Assembly (NCBI GenBank): GCA_964291445.2
Contig: OZ219862.1
Location: forward strand, 930,001 to 994,000
Source of the DNA: JAPOXR01 sp964291445
Lineage (GTDB): Bacteria; Pseudomonadota; Alphaproteobacteria; Rhodobacterales; Rhodobacteraceae
Direction of reading: 5' to 3'
DNA: 64,000 nucleotides
This document shows positions 7,311 to 16,960 of the stretch, piece by piece. The notes beneath the pieces were generated by a model, which searched no databases, had not been told where the DNA came from, and saw only the letters and a program-made list of their open reading frames with translations. The translations under genes and the position numbers were made by a program. How positions within the stretch are numbered: position 1 is the first letter of the stretch; every line of letters begins with the position of its first letter.

Positions 7311-9136
7311 CCGGGGCGGACTGGCATGCGGTTGGCGAAGACGGCGCGGTGCCGGCCAGGATTGACGCCCTTCGCCGCCTGATGGCCAGCGAAGGCCTGT
7401 CGGCATTTCTCGTTCCGCGCCAGGACGAGCACCGGGGGGAAGCGGTTCCAGCCGGTGCCGAGCGCCTGGCCTGGCTCACCGGGTTTACGGGATCGAACGG
7501 GCTTTGTGCGGTGACCGCCGACCGGGCGGCGCTGTTTGTCGATTCCAGGTACCGCCTGCAGGCACGCATGCAGGCCGATCCGGCGCTGTTCGAGCAGCTG
7601 TCGCTGGACCGCGGCAATGTCTCCGAATGGATCCGGGATGCCGTCCCGGAGGAGACCGTCCTGGGACATGATCCCTGGCTGCATACCAAATCCGAAATCG
7701 ACCGCCTGGCCAGCGATCTCGACTGTGCCGGAATCCGACTGCGTTCCACCGAAAACCTGGTTGACCGCATCTGGCCGGATCGGCCAAGCCTGCCCCGCTC
7801 GCCCGTCTACCCCATGCCGGTCCGCCACTCCGGGGAAGACAGCATGTCCAAGCGCCGGAGGATTGCCCGGGTCATGACGGCGGCGGGAGCCGATGCGGTT
7901 GTCCTGACACTACCCGATAGCGTCGCCTGGCTGCTCAACATCCGCGGCTCCGACCTGCCGGGAACCCCGGTTCCGCTGGCTTTCGCCATCCTGGAGGCCG
8001 GGGGCACCGTCCAGCTGTTCCTCGAGCTTCCCCGTGCGTGTCCGGAGGCGATGGCGCCCGATCTGGAGATCATTCAGCGGGACCGGTTCGAGGGTGCGCT
8101 GTCTGGTCTGGCCGGGGCGGTAATGGTCGATCCCGACTCTGCTCCTGCCCTGGTCTTCGAGCAACTGGCCCGCGCCGGCTGCCGGGTCGTCGAACATCCC
8201 GACCCGTGCATCCACGCCAAGGCGATCAAGAATTCGGTGGAGATCGCCGGCATGATCGACGCCCACAGGCGGGACGGGACGGCGATGACCGAATTCCTGT
8301 CCTGGCTCGACGCATCCGGTCCCGGACTGACCGAGAGCGACGTGTCGGACGCGGTGAACGGCTTCAGGCGGGATACCGGCAAGTTGCTGGACATCAGTTT
8401 CGACACCATAGCCGCCAGCGGCGCCCATGGTGCCATCATTCACTACCGGGTCACCGAAGACAGCAATCGAAGCCTGAAGGATGGCGATTTGCTGCTGGTC
8501 GATTCGGGCGGCCAGTATCCCGACGGCACGACGGATGTGACCCGCACCATCGCCATCGGTCGCCCATCCAGCCGGCATCGAGACTGTTTTACCAGAGTGC
8601 TCAAGGGGCTGATCTGTCTCAGCCGGGCCCGCTGGCCGGCAGGACGGGCCGGCCGGGATCTCGATGCCTTGGCACGGTACAGCCTGTGGCAGGCCGGCCT
8701 GGATTATGCCCATGGCACCGGCCATGGCGTCGGGCATTGCCTGAAGGTGCATGAGGGGCCGCAAGGCCTGTCGCCGCGCTCGGAGACCCGGCTCGAGCCT
8801 GGCATGATCCTGTCGATCGAACCCGGGTGCTACCTTGAGGACGATTTTGGAATCCGGATCGAAAACCTGGTCCGTGTCACCGAATGGCAACCGGAGCACG
8901 AGCCGGCATCGGCACCGATGCTGGCCTTCTCAACCCTGACATTGGTGCCAATCGACCGGCGGCTGGTTGACCGGGCGCTGCTGACCGGCGACGAAATCGA
9001 CTGGATCGACGACTACCACCGCCGGACCCTGGCAAAGATTGGCGAGCGATGCTCGCCCGCCGCCCGGCAATGGCTCGCCGGGGCTTGCGCACCGCTCGAG
9101 GCAGGTCCGGAACTGGTCCGGGGCCAGCCAGGATGA
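7307..9136 (+). CDS. Xaa-Pro aminopeptidase (M24B family)
   Basis: A 609-residue aminopeptidase P-like enzyme of the long, three-domain type. Two creatinase-like N-terminal domains occupy about residues 1-310. The pita-bread metallopeptidase domain lies at about 315-560 and a short C-terminal domain follows. Dimetal ligands are all visible in order: the two Asp in LLVDSGGQYPDGTTDVTR, the His in GTGHGVGH, and the Glu residues in SIEPGCY and GIRIENL. It removes N-terminal residues ahead of proline in the cytosol. The start overlaps cobT by 4 bp, an odd partner for a peptidase, so the link is probably transcriptional rather than functional. It converges on recN with a 26-bp gap. Confidence 0.93.
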   Translation: MTGADWHAVGEDGAVPARIDALRRLMASEGLSAFLVPRQDEHRGEAVPAGAERLAWLTGFTGSNGLCAVTADRAALFVDSRYRLQARMQADPALFEQLSLDRGNVSEWIRDAVPEETVLGHDPWLHTKSEIDRLASDLDCAGIRLRSTENLVDRIWPDRPSLPRSPVYPMPVRHSGEDSMSKRRRIARVMTAAGADAVVLTLPDSVAWLLNIRGSDLPGTPVPLAFAILEAGGTVQLFLELPRACPEAMAPDLEIIQRDRFEGALSGLAGAVMVDPDSAPALVFEQLARAGCRVVEHPDPCIHAKAIKNSVEIAGMIDAHRRDGTAMTEFLSWLDASGPGLTESDVSDAVNGFRRDTGKLLDISFDTIAASGAHGAIIHYRVTEDSNRSLKDGDLLLVDSGGQYPDGTTDVTRTIAIGRPSSRHRDCFTRVLKGLICLSRARWPAGRAGRDLDALARYSLWQAGLDYAHGTGHGVGHCLKVHEGPQGLSPRSETRLEPGMILSIEPGCYLEDDFGIRIENLVRVTEWQPEHEPASAPMLAFSTLTLVPIDRRLVDRALLTGDEIDWIDDYHRRTLAKIGERCSPAARQWLAGACAPLEAGPELVRGQPG

Positions 9137-9162
9137 CCGGGGCGTGGATGCGGGACCAGCGC

Positions 9163-10815
9163 CTACACGGCTTGCAGCAGGGATGCGGCAGCGGCGCGGG
9201 CTTCGTCGGTGATCGCCGCCCCCGACAGCATGCGGGCGATTTCATCGGTTCGTGCCGCCTCGTCCAGCCGGGCGGCAGTGGTGCGCATGCCGCCAGCCGC
9301 CTCCCGTTTTTCAATTCGCCAGTGATGGTGTCCCATGGCCGCCACCTGCGGCGAATGGGTCACCACCAGGACCTGCGACTGTTCCGACAGTGACCTGAGC
9401 CGGCGCCCAACCGCATTTGCCGTTGGCCCGCCTACTCCTCGGTCGATCTCGTCGAAGATCGCACAGATGCTGTCGGTTCCGGCCATCAGGCAAACCTTCA
9501 ATGCCAGCATGAAACGGGAAAGCTCACCACCCGACGCGATGGAGCCGATCGGACCCGGCGGGTGCGACGGATCGGTCGACACGGTGAAGGCGACCCGGTC
9601 CATCCCGTCCGGTCCTTGCTGATCGTCGGTCACCACGGTCCTGAACACGGCATGTTTCAGCTTCAGCGGGCCGGTCTCCTTCTTCATCGCCCGGTCCAGC
9701 AGGGCAGACGCCCGGTGCCGTCCTTCCGAGAGCCGGCCGGCCGCCTCCCGATAGGATTTGGCCTGCTCGTCACGGAGTCGGTCCAGCATCCCGACATCCT
9801 GGTCAAGCTGCGCCAGGTCCGTCATGCTGGCCGCCAGCTTCCGGGCAACCTCCTGCAACTGTTCCGGCCTGACCGCGTGCTTTCGGGCCAGCGCCCGGAT
9901 TGCGAACAGCCTCTCCTCGATCCGTTCGATTTCCCCCGGGTCCCGGTCATTGCCGGAGCGAACGAGTTCAAGACCGTGCCGGGCATCGGCAAGCTCGGCG
10001 ATGGCGCGGTCGAGCGCCTCGACGGCGCTGTGCAGCCGCGGCTCGTTCATCGGGGCCGCCCGTTCGAGCCAGGAAATGGCCTCGGCAACATGCCCTTCGG
10101 CGCCGGAATTGCCGATGGCCTGTTCGGCCCGGACAATGCTCTCCTCGTATCGCTGGAACAGTTTCAGCGCCGCCCGGCGCCGGTCCAGCTCCTCATCCTC
10201 CCCCTCCTGAAGGTCCATCTCGTCCAACTCGGCGATCGCGTGCTCGCAGAATTCCCGCTCGCGTGATGCCGCCTCCTGCTTTTCCCGTGCCTGCCGATAC
10301 CGCGTCAGCGTCTTCTGCCAGCCTGCCCAGCCTTTCCTCACCTCACCCAGCGCATGCTCATGTCCGGCAAACCGGTCGAGCAGCTGCCGGTGGCGGCCTG
10401 GATTCAACAGGCCGCGGTCATCGACTTGCCCATGGATCTCGACCAGCATCTCTCCCAACCTGCCCAGCGCCGACAGGCTGCATCGTCGATCATTGATGAA
10501 GCTCGTGGTCCGGCCCGAGGGCTGGAGGCTCCGGCGAAGATGCAATTCGTCCTCTGCCGGAACTCCGATCTCGTCGAGTACCGCTAACGCCGCCCGGTTG
10601 GCCGAGATGTCGAAAATGGCGGCGACTTCGCATTGGTCGGCCGCCGATGCCTGCATGTTTGGCTGCAGCGGGCTTCCCAGGACAAAGCCGAGCGAATCCA
10701 GCAGAATTGATTTCCCGGCGCCGGTCTCGCCGGTCAACACGTTGAGGCCGTCACCGAACTCGATCTCTAGATGCCTGATCAGCAGGACATTCCGGACCGA
10801 CAGACTGCACAGCAT
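9163..10815 (-). CDS. recN: DNA repair protein RecN (SMC-like ATPase)
   Basis: 550 residues, the normal RecN length. Walker A (TGETGAGKS) is near residues 29-37. A long coiled-coil-forming middle follows, then the ABC-like signature (SGGELSRFMLALK) and Walker B (AIFDEIDRGVGG). RecN is a cohesin-like cytosolic ATPase that acts early in RecA-dependent repair of double-strand breaks. It starts 21 bp after bamD and closes the dcw-lpxC-bamD-recN run, an order common in alphaproteobacteria, where ligA often follows. Here no ligA is present and the next gene is convergent. No clear SOS box is visible upstream, where bamD coding sequence lies. Confidence 0.96.
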   Translation of the reverse strand: MLCSLSVRNVLLIRHLEIEFGDGLNVLTGETGAGKSILLDSLGFVLGSPLQPNMQASAADQCEVAAIFDISANRAALAVLDEIGVPAEDELHLRRSLQPSGRTTSFINDRRCSLSALGRLGEMLVEIHGQVDDRGLLNPGRHRQLLDRFAGHEHALGEVRKGWAGWQKTLTRYRQAREKQEAASREREFCEHAIAELDEMDLQEGEDEELDRRRAALKLFQRYEESIVRAEQAIGNSGAEGHVAEAISWLERAAPMNEPRLHSAVEALDRAIAELADARHGLELVRSGNDRDPGEIERIEERLFAIRALARKHAVRPEQLQEVARKLAASMTDLAQLDQDVGMLDRLRDEQAKSYREAAGRLSEGRHRASALLDRAMKKETGPLKLKHAVFRTVVTDDQQGPDGMDRVAFTVSTDPSHPPGPIGSIASGGELSRFMLALKVCLMAGTDSICAIFDEIDRGVGGPTANAVGRRLRSLSEQSQVLVVTHSPQVAAMGHHHWRIEKREAAGGMRTTAARLDEAARTDEIARMLSGAAITDEARAAAASLLQAV

Positions 10816-10836
10816 GAATGGCTGACCTCGAACCCG

Positions 10837-11676
10837 TTACAGCCACTCGCCCTTGATGGTTCTCCGGTAGAACTGGCGCAGCAGCCCTTCCCGCTCGGCG
10901 GCCGAAGGTGGCGCCAGCTGCCGGCTGGTAAACAGCCGGTGGGAATCTTCGTACCATTCATTCCCCTGGTAGTTGTAGCCCAGTATGGCCGCGGTCTCCC
11001 TGGCTTCCTCGACAAGGCCGAGCGACAGGTACGCCTCGACCATGCGGTGCAGCGCCTCCGGGACGAAGGAGGTGGTTTCATAGACGGTTATGACAGTCTG
11101 GAACCGGTTGATTGCCGAGGCGTAATGGCCGCGCTTGAGATAGTAGCGACCGACCTCCATTTCCTTGGCGGCGCGATGATTGTGCATGAGGTCGAATTTG
11201 AGTGACGCGGTCCTTGCATAGTCGCTGTCGCCATATTCCTTGATCAGCGTGTCCAGTTCCCGGGTCGCATTCTCGGTAATCGCCTGGTCCCTGCCACGCT
11301 TGTCGATCTGCTCGAAATAGCTCATCGCCACCAGATACTGGGCGTACGCCGCCTCCTCGTCACCCGGATAGGAGTGCAGGAAGCGCTGGGCTGCCGCCCT
11401 GCTTGCATCGTAATCCTCGGCCAGGCCATACGAATATGCTGCCATAACCGTGCCGCGTCGCGCCCATTCCGAGTACGGGTACAGCCTTTCGATCTCCTCG
11501 AACATCTTGGCGGCATCCTCGAAATCACGCCCCCGGCGCAAGCCATCCGCCCGGTGATAGATCTCCTCGGCAGTAAAGGATTCCAGCGGAATGTCGTCAT
11601 TGCCGCTGCAACCGGCCAGCAGGGCCAGGGCAATGACGGGAAGGATCAATCTGCCAACAGGGAAAAATGTCATCAT
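10837..11676 (-). CDS. bamD: Outer membrane protein assembly factor BamD (ComL lipoprotein)
   Basis: 279 residues. The N-terminus is a lipoprotein signal peptide with lipobox LLAGC, giving a lipidated Cys at about residue 23. TPR repeats follow over roughly 35-250, including YHRADGLRRGRDFEDAAKMF, YPYSEWARRGT and YAQYLVAMSYFEQIDKRGRDQ, all diagnostic for BamD. BamD is the essential lipoprotein partner of BamA in beta-barrel assembly, on the inner face of the outer membrane. It sits between lpxC and recN, coupling envelope genes to the end of the dcw cluster. The 124-bp gap to lpxC may hold its own promoter. Confidence 0.95.
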   Translation of the reverse strand: MMTFFPVGRLILPVIALALLAGCSGNDDIPLESFTAEEIYHRADGLRRGRDFEDAAKMFEEIERLYPYSEWARRGTVMAAYSYGLAEDYDASRAAAQRFLHSYPGDEEAAYAQYLVAMSYFEQIDKRGRDQAITENATRELDTLIKEYGDSDYARTASLKFDLMHNHRAAKEMEVGRYYLKRGHYASAINRFQTVITVYETTSFVPEALHRMVEAYLSLGLVEEARETAAILGYNYQGNEWYEDSHRLFTSRQLAPPSAAEREGLLRQFYRRTIKGEWL

Positions 11677-11800
11677 GTCGTCTTCACAGCGATTGCACGC
11701 CGGAAAGCATCGCTCTCCGGCGGATTCCAGGAACAGGCAGTCTCAGCTACACGGGAAACCGGTTCATTACCAGTGCCGCGGAGAAATCACTCCCGATCCC

Positions 11801-12721
11801 TCAGTGAACGGTCGGAATATCGGCAGGGCTGGCACCGGCACCTGGAAGGAAGGATGCCGTTGCCGGGTCGGCCTCTGCAATCTCGAAGGCGCCGGGCGTG
11901 TCGAACAGCTTGCGCAGCAACTCGATCGTCACCGCATGTCCTGAGCGGTAGCCCTTGAATGTACCGACCACCGGACACCCGGCCAGGGCCAGGTCGCCAA
12001 CCGCATCCAGCATCTTGTGCCGCACGCATTCATCCTCATGGCGCGACTTGAGCAGGAACTCGTTCCTGTCATCATCGGCAATCAGCACATTGACCCGCTC
12101 GTCGCCACCCTTGCCGAAACCCAGCGACCGGATCCCGGCAATCTGGGATTTCAAGCAAAATGTCCTGCTCGAGACCAGGTCCCGAACGATGGCGCCATTT
12201 GCCAGGTTGAGCTTGCGCTCCTGGCTGCCGATCGGGTCCGGAAACGATATGCGGAATTCCATCTGGCTATCCGGTGACGGCTCCAGCATGGCGCTGCATC
12301 CATCGCCGGCCACCGTGACCTGGCGCCTGACCCGCATGACCCGGATCGGGGCATCGAGCGGGCGAATTCCGGTCTTCAGCAACTCCCGGGCAAATGGCAG
12401 CGCGCTGCCATCCATGATCGGAACCTCGGGTCCGTCCAGCTCGATCCTGGCATTGACGATTCCACAGGCGGCAAGTCCGGCCATGACATGTTCGATGGTC
12501 CTGACCGACACGCCGGCGGAATTGGCCAACGTTGTCGAAAGCAGCGTCTCCACCACGCGGTCATACCGTGCCGGAATCACGTTGTCCCGATCCCGCACAT
12601 CACTCCTGACAAAGCCGATTCCGTGATTCACCGAAGCCGGATGCACGATCATGTTGACCGGCTGGCCGGTGTGCAACCCAATTCCCGAAAATGGAACCGT
12701 CGACGTTACCGTAGTCTGCAC
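11801..12721 (-). CDS. lpxC: UDP-3-O-acyl-N-acetylglucosamine deacetylase LpxC
   Basis: The Zn-dependent committed step of lipid A synthesis. Active-site elements are present: IEHVMA (catalytic Glu and Zn His), HKMLDAVGD (second Zn His and Asp) and SGHAVTIELL (general-acid His). I chose the GTG at 12721 because translation from there (VQTTVTSTVPFSGIGLHTGQ) gives 306 residues and begins just before the family's conserved FSGIGLHxG. The frame stays open to an ATG at 12877, but those extra 52 residues have no family counterpart. The presence of lpxC shows the organism makes lipopolysaccharide. It lies 213 bp downstream of ftsZ on the same strand. Confidence 0.93.
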   Translation of the reverse strand: MQTTVTSTVPFSGIGLHTGQPVNMIVHPASVNHGIGFVRSDVRDRDNVIPARYDRVVETLLSTTLANSAGVSVRTIEHVMAGLAACGIVNARIELDGPEVPIMDGSALPFARELLKTGIRPLDAPIRVMRVRRQVTVAGDGCSAMLEPSPDSQMEFRISFPDPIGSQERKLNLANGAIVRDLVSSRTFCLKSQIAGIRSLGFGKGGDERVNVLIADDDRNEFLLKSRHEDECVRHKMLDAVGDLALAGCPVVGTFKGYRSGHAVTIELLRKLFDTPGAFEIAEADPATASFLPGAGASPADIPTVH

Positions 12722-12880
12722 GCTGTTTTGCCTGATTTTTTCACTGCTGTACGCCCACCTTAACGATTGGTGCCCAAGCAGGAAAATCAATGATTGAATC
12801 ACATTGTTGCAAAGATGCTGCTCCCCCTCCGCAAGCAAGACATCGCCGGTAAAGATTGCCCCGCAAATGCGAGACAAGCC

Positions 12881-12918
12881 CGGGCGGCACCACGAACCGG
12901 CCCGGGAATTGCCGCCCG
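12881..12918 (-). terminator. GC-rich hairpin downstream of ftsZ
   Basis: A 9-bp perfect inverted repeat (CGGGCGGCA at 12881-12889 against TGCCGCCCG at 12910-12918) with a 20-base loop. It starts 16 bases after the ftsZ stop. No U-run follows on the transcribed strand, so it may attenuate transcription or protect the mRNA end rather than be a classical intrinsic terminator between ftsZ and lpxC. Confidence 0.35.
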
Positions 12919-12933
12919 AAATGCTACCGCCGG

Positions 12934-14466
12934 TCAGTTGGCCTGCCGGCGAGCATAGGCAGGAATCCTCCTGCTGTCCTCGTGACTCTCCTGTTCGTCA
13001 TCCGACTCGCCATCAAATCGCGGATCATCTGCCGAATTCCTGCCGGGTGACGATGCCGCATTGGTCATCCTGCCGATGACCGACCTGAAGGCGCCGAAGC
13101 CGGTGTTCCGCCTCTCGCCGTCCCGCCGGTCGACAGGGCTCGGTCGCGAACCGAATCGCAGATCCTCGACATCGCTCTCGAGATCGTTGATCACCATGTC
13201 CGGCGCCCGGTCCGCAACCTTCGGCGCCACGTATTCACGGCGCGGGAAACCGGGATGATCGCCGGCAGCCCCGTCATCGGGACCGTCATCGGTGACGGCA
13301 CCCAGGGCGGCCTCGGCACTGCCATAGGCGGAGACCCGCTCCTCGCCACCATGTCCGAACCCGTCCTGGTCATCAGCGTAGCCGACAACAGGCTCGCCGG
13401 ATTCCAGCCCGTCGAGTTCCTGGTCGTCATCCGCCTCCAACTCGTCGACAATCGGCCCGAAATCGTGGTCGATGGCAAAATCCGCGGACGGGCTGCGCAA
13501 TCCGGTGGCAATCAGCGTGACCTTGACCTTGCCATCGAAATCCTGGTCGATCGTCGAGCCGACCATGATCTTCACGTCGTCGCCGATCTGTGCCTTGATG
13601 GTGTCGGTTGCCGTCTGCACATCCATCAGTGACAGGTCATTGCCACCAATGACATTGATCAGCACGCCCTTGGCCTCGCTCAGCTGGAAATCCTCCAGCA
13701 GCTTGTTGTCCATCGCCATCCGGGCCGCTTCCCTGGCCCGGTCGTCACCCTCGGCTTCGCCGGTGCCCATGACTGCATTGCCCAATTCCAGCAACACTGC
13801 CCGCACATCGGCGAAATCGAGATTGATCAATCCCGGCTTGGTCATCAGGTCGGTGATACTCCTGATCCCCTTCAGCAGGACTTCATCCGCCATGTGGCAG
13901 ACATCCTTGAAGGAGAGCGACTCGTTGGCCACCTTGAACAGGTTCTGGTTGGGAATCACCACCAGGGTGTGAACAACCTTCCTGAGTTGTTCGACCCCGT
14001 GTTCGGCCAAATGTGCCCGGTGGCTGCCCTCGAACGAAAATGGCTTGGTGACGACACCAACCGTCAGTATATCCTTTTCACGGGCAATTTCGGCAACAAC
14101 CGGCGCCGCACCAGTCCCGGTGCCGCCGCCCATGCCGGCAGTAATGAAGCACAGATGCGCCCCTTCCAACTGTTCGGCGATCGTATCCCGGCTTTCCTCG
14201 GCCGACAGCTTGCCGATCTCCGGGTCGGCGCCTGCCCCCAGCCCCTGCGTGGTCTTGACGCCAAGCTGGATGCTCCGGTCCACCAATGACACCGCCAGCG
14301 ACTGCGCGTCGGTATTGGCTACCACAAAATCCACGCCCTCAAGCTTCGCGACCCTCATGTTCGAGACCGCATTGCATCCGGCTCCCCCAACGCCAATCAC
14401 AACAATTTTCGGCACGAGGCTGCTCGCCTCGGGTACATGAATAGATTGCAACATTTCCAACACCAC
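12934..14466 (-). CDS. ftsZ: Cell division protein FtsZ
   Basis: 510 residues. The tubulin-like GTPase core (about 15-330) shows IGVGGAGCNAV, the signature GGGTGTGAAPVVA and the T7 loop region NLDFADVRAV. After the core come about 170 residues of acidic, low-complexity linker, then a C-terminal conserved peptide (RRIPAYARRQAN) that binds FtsA and other division proteins. The long linker is typical of alphaproteobacterial FtsZ, which is longer than the E. coli protein. M5 is an alternative start. The 124-bp gap from ftsA and the A/T-rich stretch in front could hold a dedicated promoter, as expected for a protein needed in excess over FtsA. Confidence 0.98.
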   Translation of the reverse strand: MVLEMLQSIHVPEASSLVPKIVVIGVGGAGCNAVSNMRVAKLEGVDFVVANTDAQSLAVSLVDRSIQLGVKTTQGLGAGADPEIGKLSAEESRDTIAEQLEGAHLCFITAGMGGGTGTGAAPVVAEIAREKDILTVGVVTKPFSFEGSHRAHLAEHGVEQLRKVVHTLVVIPNQNLFKVANESLSFKDVCHMADEVLLKGIRSITDLMTKPGLINLDFADVRAVLLELGNAVMGTGEAEGDDRAREAARMAMDNKLLEDFQLSEAKGVLINVIGGNDLSLMDVQTATDTIKAQIGDDVKIMVGSTIDQDFDGKVKVTLIATGLRSPSADFAIDHDFGPIVDELEADDDQELDGLESGEPVVGYADDQDGFGHGGEERVSAYGSAEAALGAVTDDGPDDGAAGDHPGFPRREYVAPKVADRAPDMVINDLESDVEDLRFGSRPSPVDRRDGERRNTGFGAFRSVIGRMTNAASSPGRNSADDPRFDGESDDEQESHEDSRRIPAYARRQAN

Positions 14467-14590
14467 TGCTCGTTGTTACAGACATTCGATCGTGTTTTTG
14501 TTGTTGTCTGTTGCCACACCCTACTCTACGCGGCTGCTCCTGTCACCCCAAAAGTTGAAATCGCCGGCAACCGGCAAGCCGCGGACCGGC

Positions 14591-15934
14591 CTACCAGTTC
14601 GAGGCCATCCACTGGAGGGTTTTGCTCCAGGGTCGCTCCACGAGTCCGTTGCCGGGTCCGGATCCGCCGATCCCGCTGCCGGGGTCGAGAAAATCCGAAA
14701 TGTCGATCTGCGGTGACAGCGCGTCCAGACAAGTGCCAACCACGGCCGAATATTGCGGCCCGGACAACTCCTGCGGCAACCCGCTCAGCCTGACGGGGCG
14801 GCCGAACCGGACATGGGAGCCGAGGATGTCGCGGGCCAGTTCGTCCAGGCCCGGCAGGTTGCTGCACCCCCCGGTCAACACGATTCTCTGGCCAGGCAGC
14901 GCATCGAACTGGATCTCGTCGAGAACCAGGTTCACCTCTTCGAGGATCTCCTCCATTCGCGGCCTGATCAGGCGAAAAAGCGAGGAATGGGAAATCCGGC
15001 GGGTATCCCTTGTGGCGCTGAGAATCTCGATTTCCTGCCCCTCGTGGCGCGGGTCGAAATACAGGCTGCCATACATCGACTTCAACCGCTCTGCGGCGCT
15101 CTCCGAGATCGACAGCATCCTGCTGATGTCGGCCGTGATGTGCTGGCCGCCGAGCTTGATGGTTCGGGCGCAGACCAGCTGCTCCTTGAAATAGACCGAG
15201 ATGCTGGTCACCCCGGCGCCGATATCGACGCAGGCCCCGCCGAGATCGCGCTCGTCCTCGACCAGCGCCGCAAGTCCCGAGACATGGGCCGAGGAGACGA
15301 TCCCGCAGATGTCGAGATTGCAACTCTCGAGCACGCTGATGATGTTGTCGAATGTCGCGCGATCGACATCGACCGCGTGCAAATCGGCGCTGAGCCGGTG
15401 CCCGCGCATTCCGATCGGGTCGGAGACCGTGCTCCTCTGGTCAACCGAAAAATTGACTGGCTGTACTGACAGCAAGGTCCGGCTGGTGGGCAAGGTCGGC
15501 AATTCGCAATCCGACACCACGCCGGCGACATCCTCGCGGGTGATCTCGTTGCCGCCGATCGCAACCGAATGGAACAGGTTGTTCGACGTCGGCTTGCCGC
15601 CGGAGGTGCAGACAAATGCGTGGCCGATCAGTGTCCTGCTCTGGCCCCTCGCCCTGGCCAGCACCTGCCTGACCAGGTTGACAACCTCGTCCTGGTCCTC
15701 GATTTCACCAAGCCGGATCCCGCGGGATTGCAGCGTCGCAGCCCCCTCGACCCGCACCGCCGGGTGAAGCCTCGGGCTGCGTGACCCCTCGTCCCGAACC
15801 AGGCGTTGATCAAATTTCAGCAGTGCGCAGGACACCTTGGACGACCCCAAATCCAGCACCGCCGCCAAGCCACGCTGGACCGCCGCCGGACGGTTCAGCC
15901 GCATGGCCTGCAATCTATCGACCGCCTCACTCAA
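14591..15934 (-). CDS. ftsA: Cell division protein FtsA
   Basis: 447 residues of an actin-like ATPase that anchors FtsZ to the membrane. The phosphate-1 motif is AAVLDLGSSKVSCAL near residue 25. The FtsA-specific 1C-domain region (TSRTLLSVQPVNFSVDQ) follows, and phosphate-2 and adenosine motifs are seen as GACVDIGAGVTSI and RIVLTGGCSNLPGL. The C-terminus ends LQWMASNW, compatible with the amphipathic membrane-targeting helix. The gene lies between ftsQ and ftsZ. The 168-bp gap after ftsQ is wider than usual for this junction, where overlaps are common, and could hold a promoter. Confidence 0.97.
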   Translation of the reverse strand: MSEAVDRLQAMRLNRPAAVQRGLAAVLDLGSSKVSCALLKFDQRLVRDEGSRSPRLHPAVRVEGAATLQSRGIRLGEIEDQDEVVNLVRQVLARARGQSRTLIGHAFVCTSGGKPTSNNLFHSVAIGGNEITREDVAGVVSDCELPTLPTSRTLLSVQPVNFSVDQRSTVSDPIGMRGHRLSADLHAVDVDRATFDNIISVLESCNLDICGIVSSAHVSGLAALVEDERDLGGACVDIGAGVTSISVYFKEQLVCARTIKLGGQHITADISRMLSISESAAERLKSMYGSLYFDPRHEGQEIEILSATRDTRRISHSSLFRLIRPRMEEILEEVNLVLDEIQFDALPGQRIVLTGGCSNLPGLDELARDILGSHVRFGRPVRLSGLPQELSGPQYSAVVGTCLDALSPQIDISDFLDPGSGIGGSGPGNGLVERPWSKTLQWMASNW

Positions 15935-16102
15935 ACCAAGTCACTCCTCTTTGCCCGCTGCCGGCCTGCGCGCCACCGCCGGTGGCAAATCCCGGCCTTG
16001 TGCCCACTGCCATGGCCGACAATCGGATGCCGATGCGCCCCCGCCTGGCGCTGCCGGGTGTTCCACCGATATGGCGCAGCCAGTGTCAATTTGGCCCGGC
16101 GC

Positions 16103-16960
16103 TCAGTTCACTACCCGTTGATTCGGCGGGTTGACATGCACCGAGGACAAGCGAACCGTAATCTGTGGCGAAGCCCGCAGATCGATGACCTGCACGTCGC
16201 GTGCCAGCAATTGGTTCGCATTGTCAAACCTGATCATCTGCACCAACGCCGCCACCGGATTACCGGCCGGAAGCATGATGGTCCGGCCGCCATCGAGCAG
16301 AAGATTCCAGCGCCGTTCCCCGATCCGCTCCAGGCCGCGGACCGAGCCGCGAATCGAGTTGGCAACCCCGTGAATCGCCAGCGCCTCCTGCACTTTCCTG
16401 TCAGCACCAACCCCGGCGATCAGCGGCAGGTCGGCATGGGATTTGATGCCCCCGAATGCGATCTGCTGCCGACCAGACGAATCAATCGGGTAGATCGAGT
16501 CCCCGATTCGCAGCCGGGCGACAGGCCGCCGCTCGGAGATGGACACCTGCAACATGCTGCCAGGGATGATGGTCACCGACGCATCGCGGACCCCGGGCAA
16601 CGCCTCGAGATCGGCCTTCATCGAATTGGGGTCGATTTCGAACGGGCTGGCCGTGGCGCTGTCGGCGAGCCAGTTCTCGATATGCAACCGCAACTCGGGC
16701 GATGATGTCTCGATTGACAATCCTGTCACCTTGAATTTCTCGTCATGCATGAATGCGCCAAGCGAGCGCTCGAGGGCTGTCTTCGTCTGCTGCAAGTTCG
16801 CCTCGTCAGAAAGCCAGAAGGCGGCGACGCCGGCGGTCATCAGGACCGGGAGCACCAGCAACAGGCAGACCCGGTACACCCGGTTCAGCAGCATCCTGTG
16901 CCAGGCATGGCCCAGACGGGCGGGAACCAGCCTCGCCAGACCCCTGCTCAGCGCATGCAT
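16103..16960 (-). CDS. ftsQ: Cell division protein FtsQ
   Basis: 285 residues from the ATG at 16960, which overlaps the last 13 bases of ddl. An upstream ATG at 17140 lies inside ddl and the added residues have no FtsQ character. Topology is a short cytoplasmic arginine-rich N-terminus, one membrane segment (about residues 28-48, VCLLLVLPVLMTAGVAAFWL), then a periplasmic POTRA domain (VTGLSIETSSPELRLHIENW) and the beta domain with EALPGVRDASVTIIPGSM. FtsQ bridges early and late divisome proteins through FtsL/FtsB. FtsB is not encoded in this cluster. Confidence 0.94.
   Translation of the reverse strand: MHALSRGLARLVPARLGHAWHRMLLNRVYRVCLLLVLPVLMTAGVAAFWLSDEANLQQTKTALERSLGAFMHDEKFKVTGLSIETSSPELRLHIENWLADSATASPFEIDPNSMKADLEALPGVRDASVTIIPGSMLQVSISERRPVARLRIGDSIYPIDSSGRQQIAFGGIKSHADLPLIAGVGADRKVQEALAIHGVANSIRGSVRGLERIGERRWNLLLDGGRTIMLPAGNPVAALVQMIRFDNANQLLARDVQVIDLRASPQITVRLSSVHVNPPNQRVVN

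Noticed and set aside
5952..7406. A long open frame on the minus strand opposite cobT
   Set aside because: It is Gly/Leu/Arg-rich antisense reading of a GC-rich gene. cobT on the plus strand has all CobT motifs.
7910..8899. Long minus-strand frame across the aminopeptidase gene
   Set aside because: Shadow frame. The plus strand has complete M24 metal ligands.
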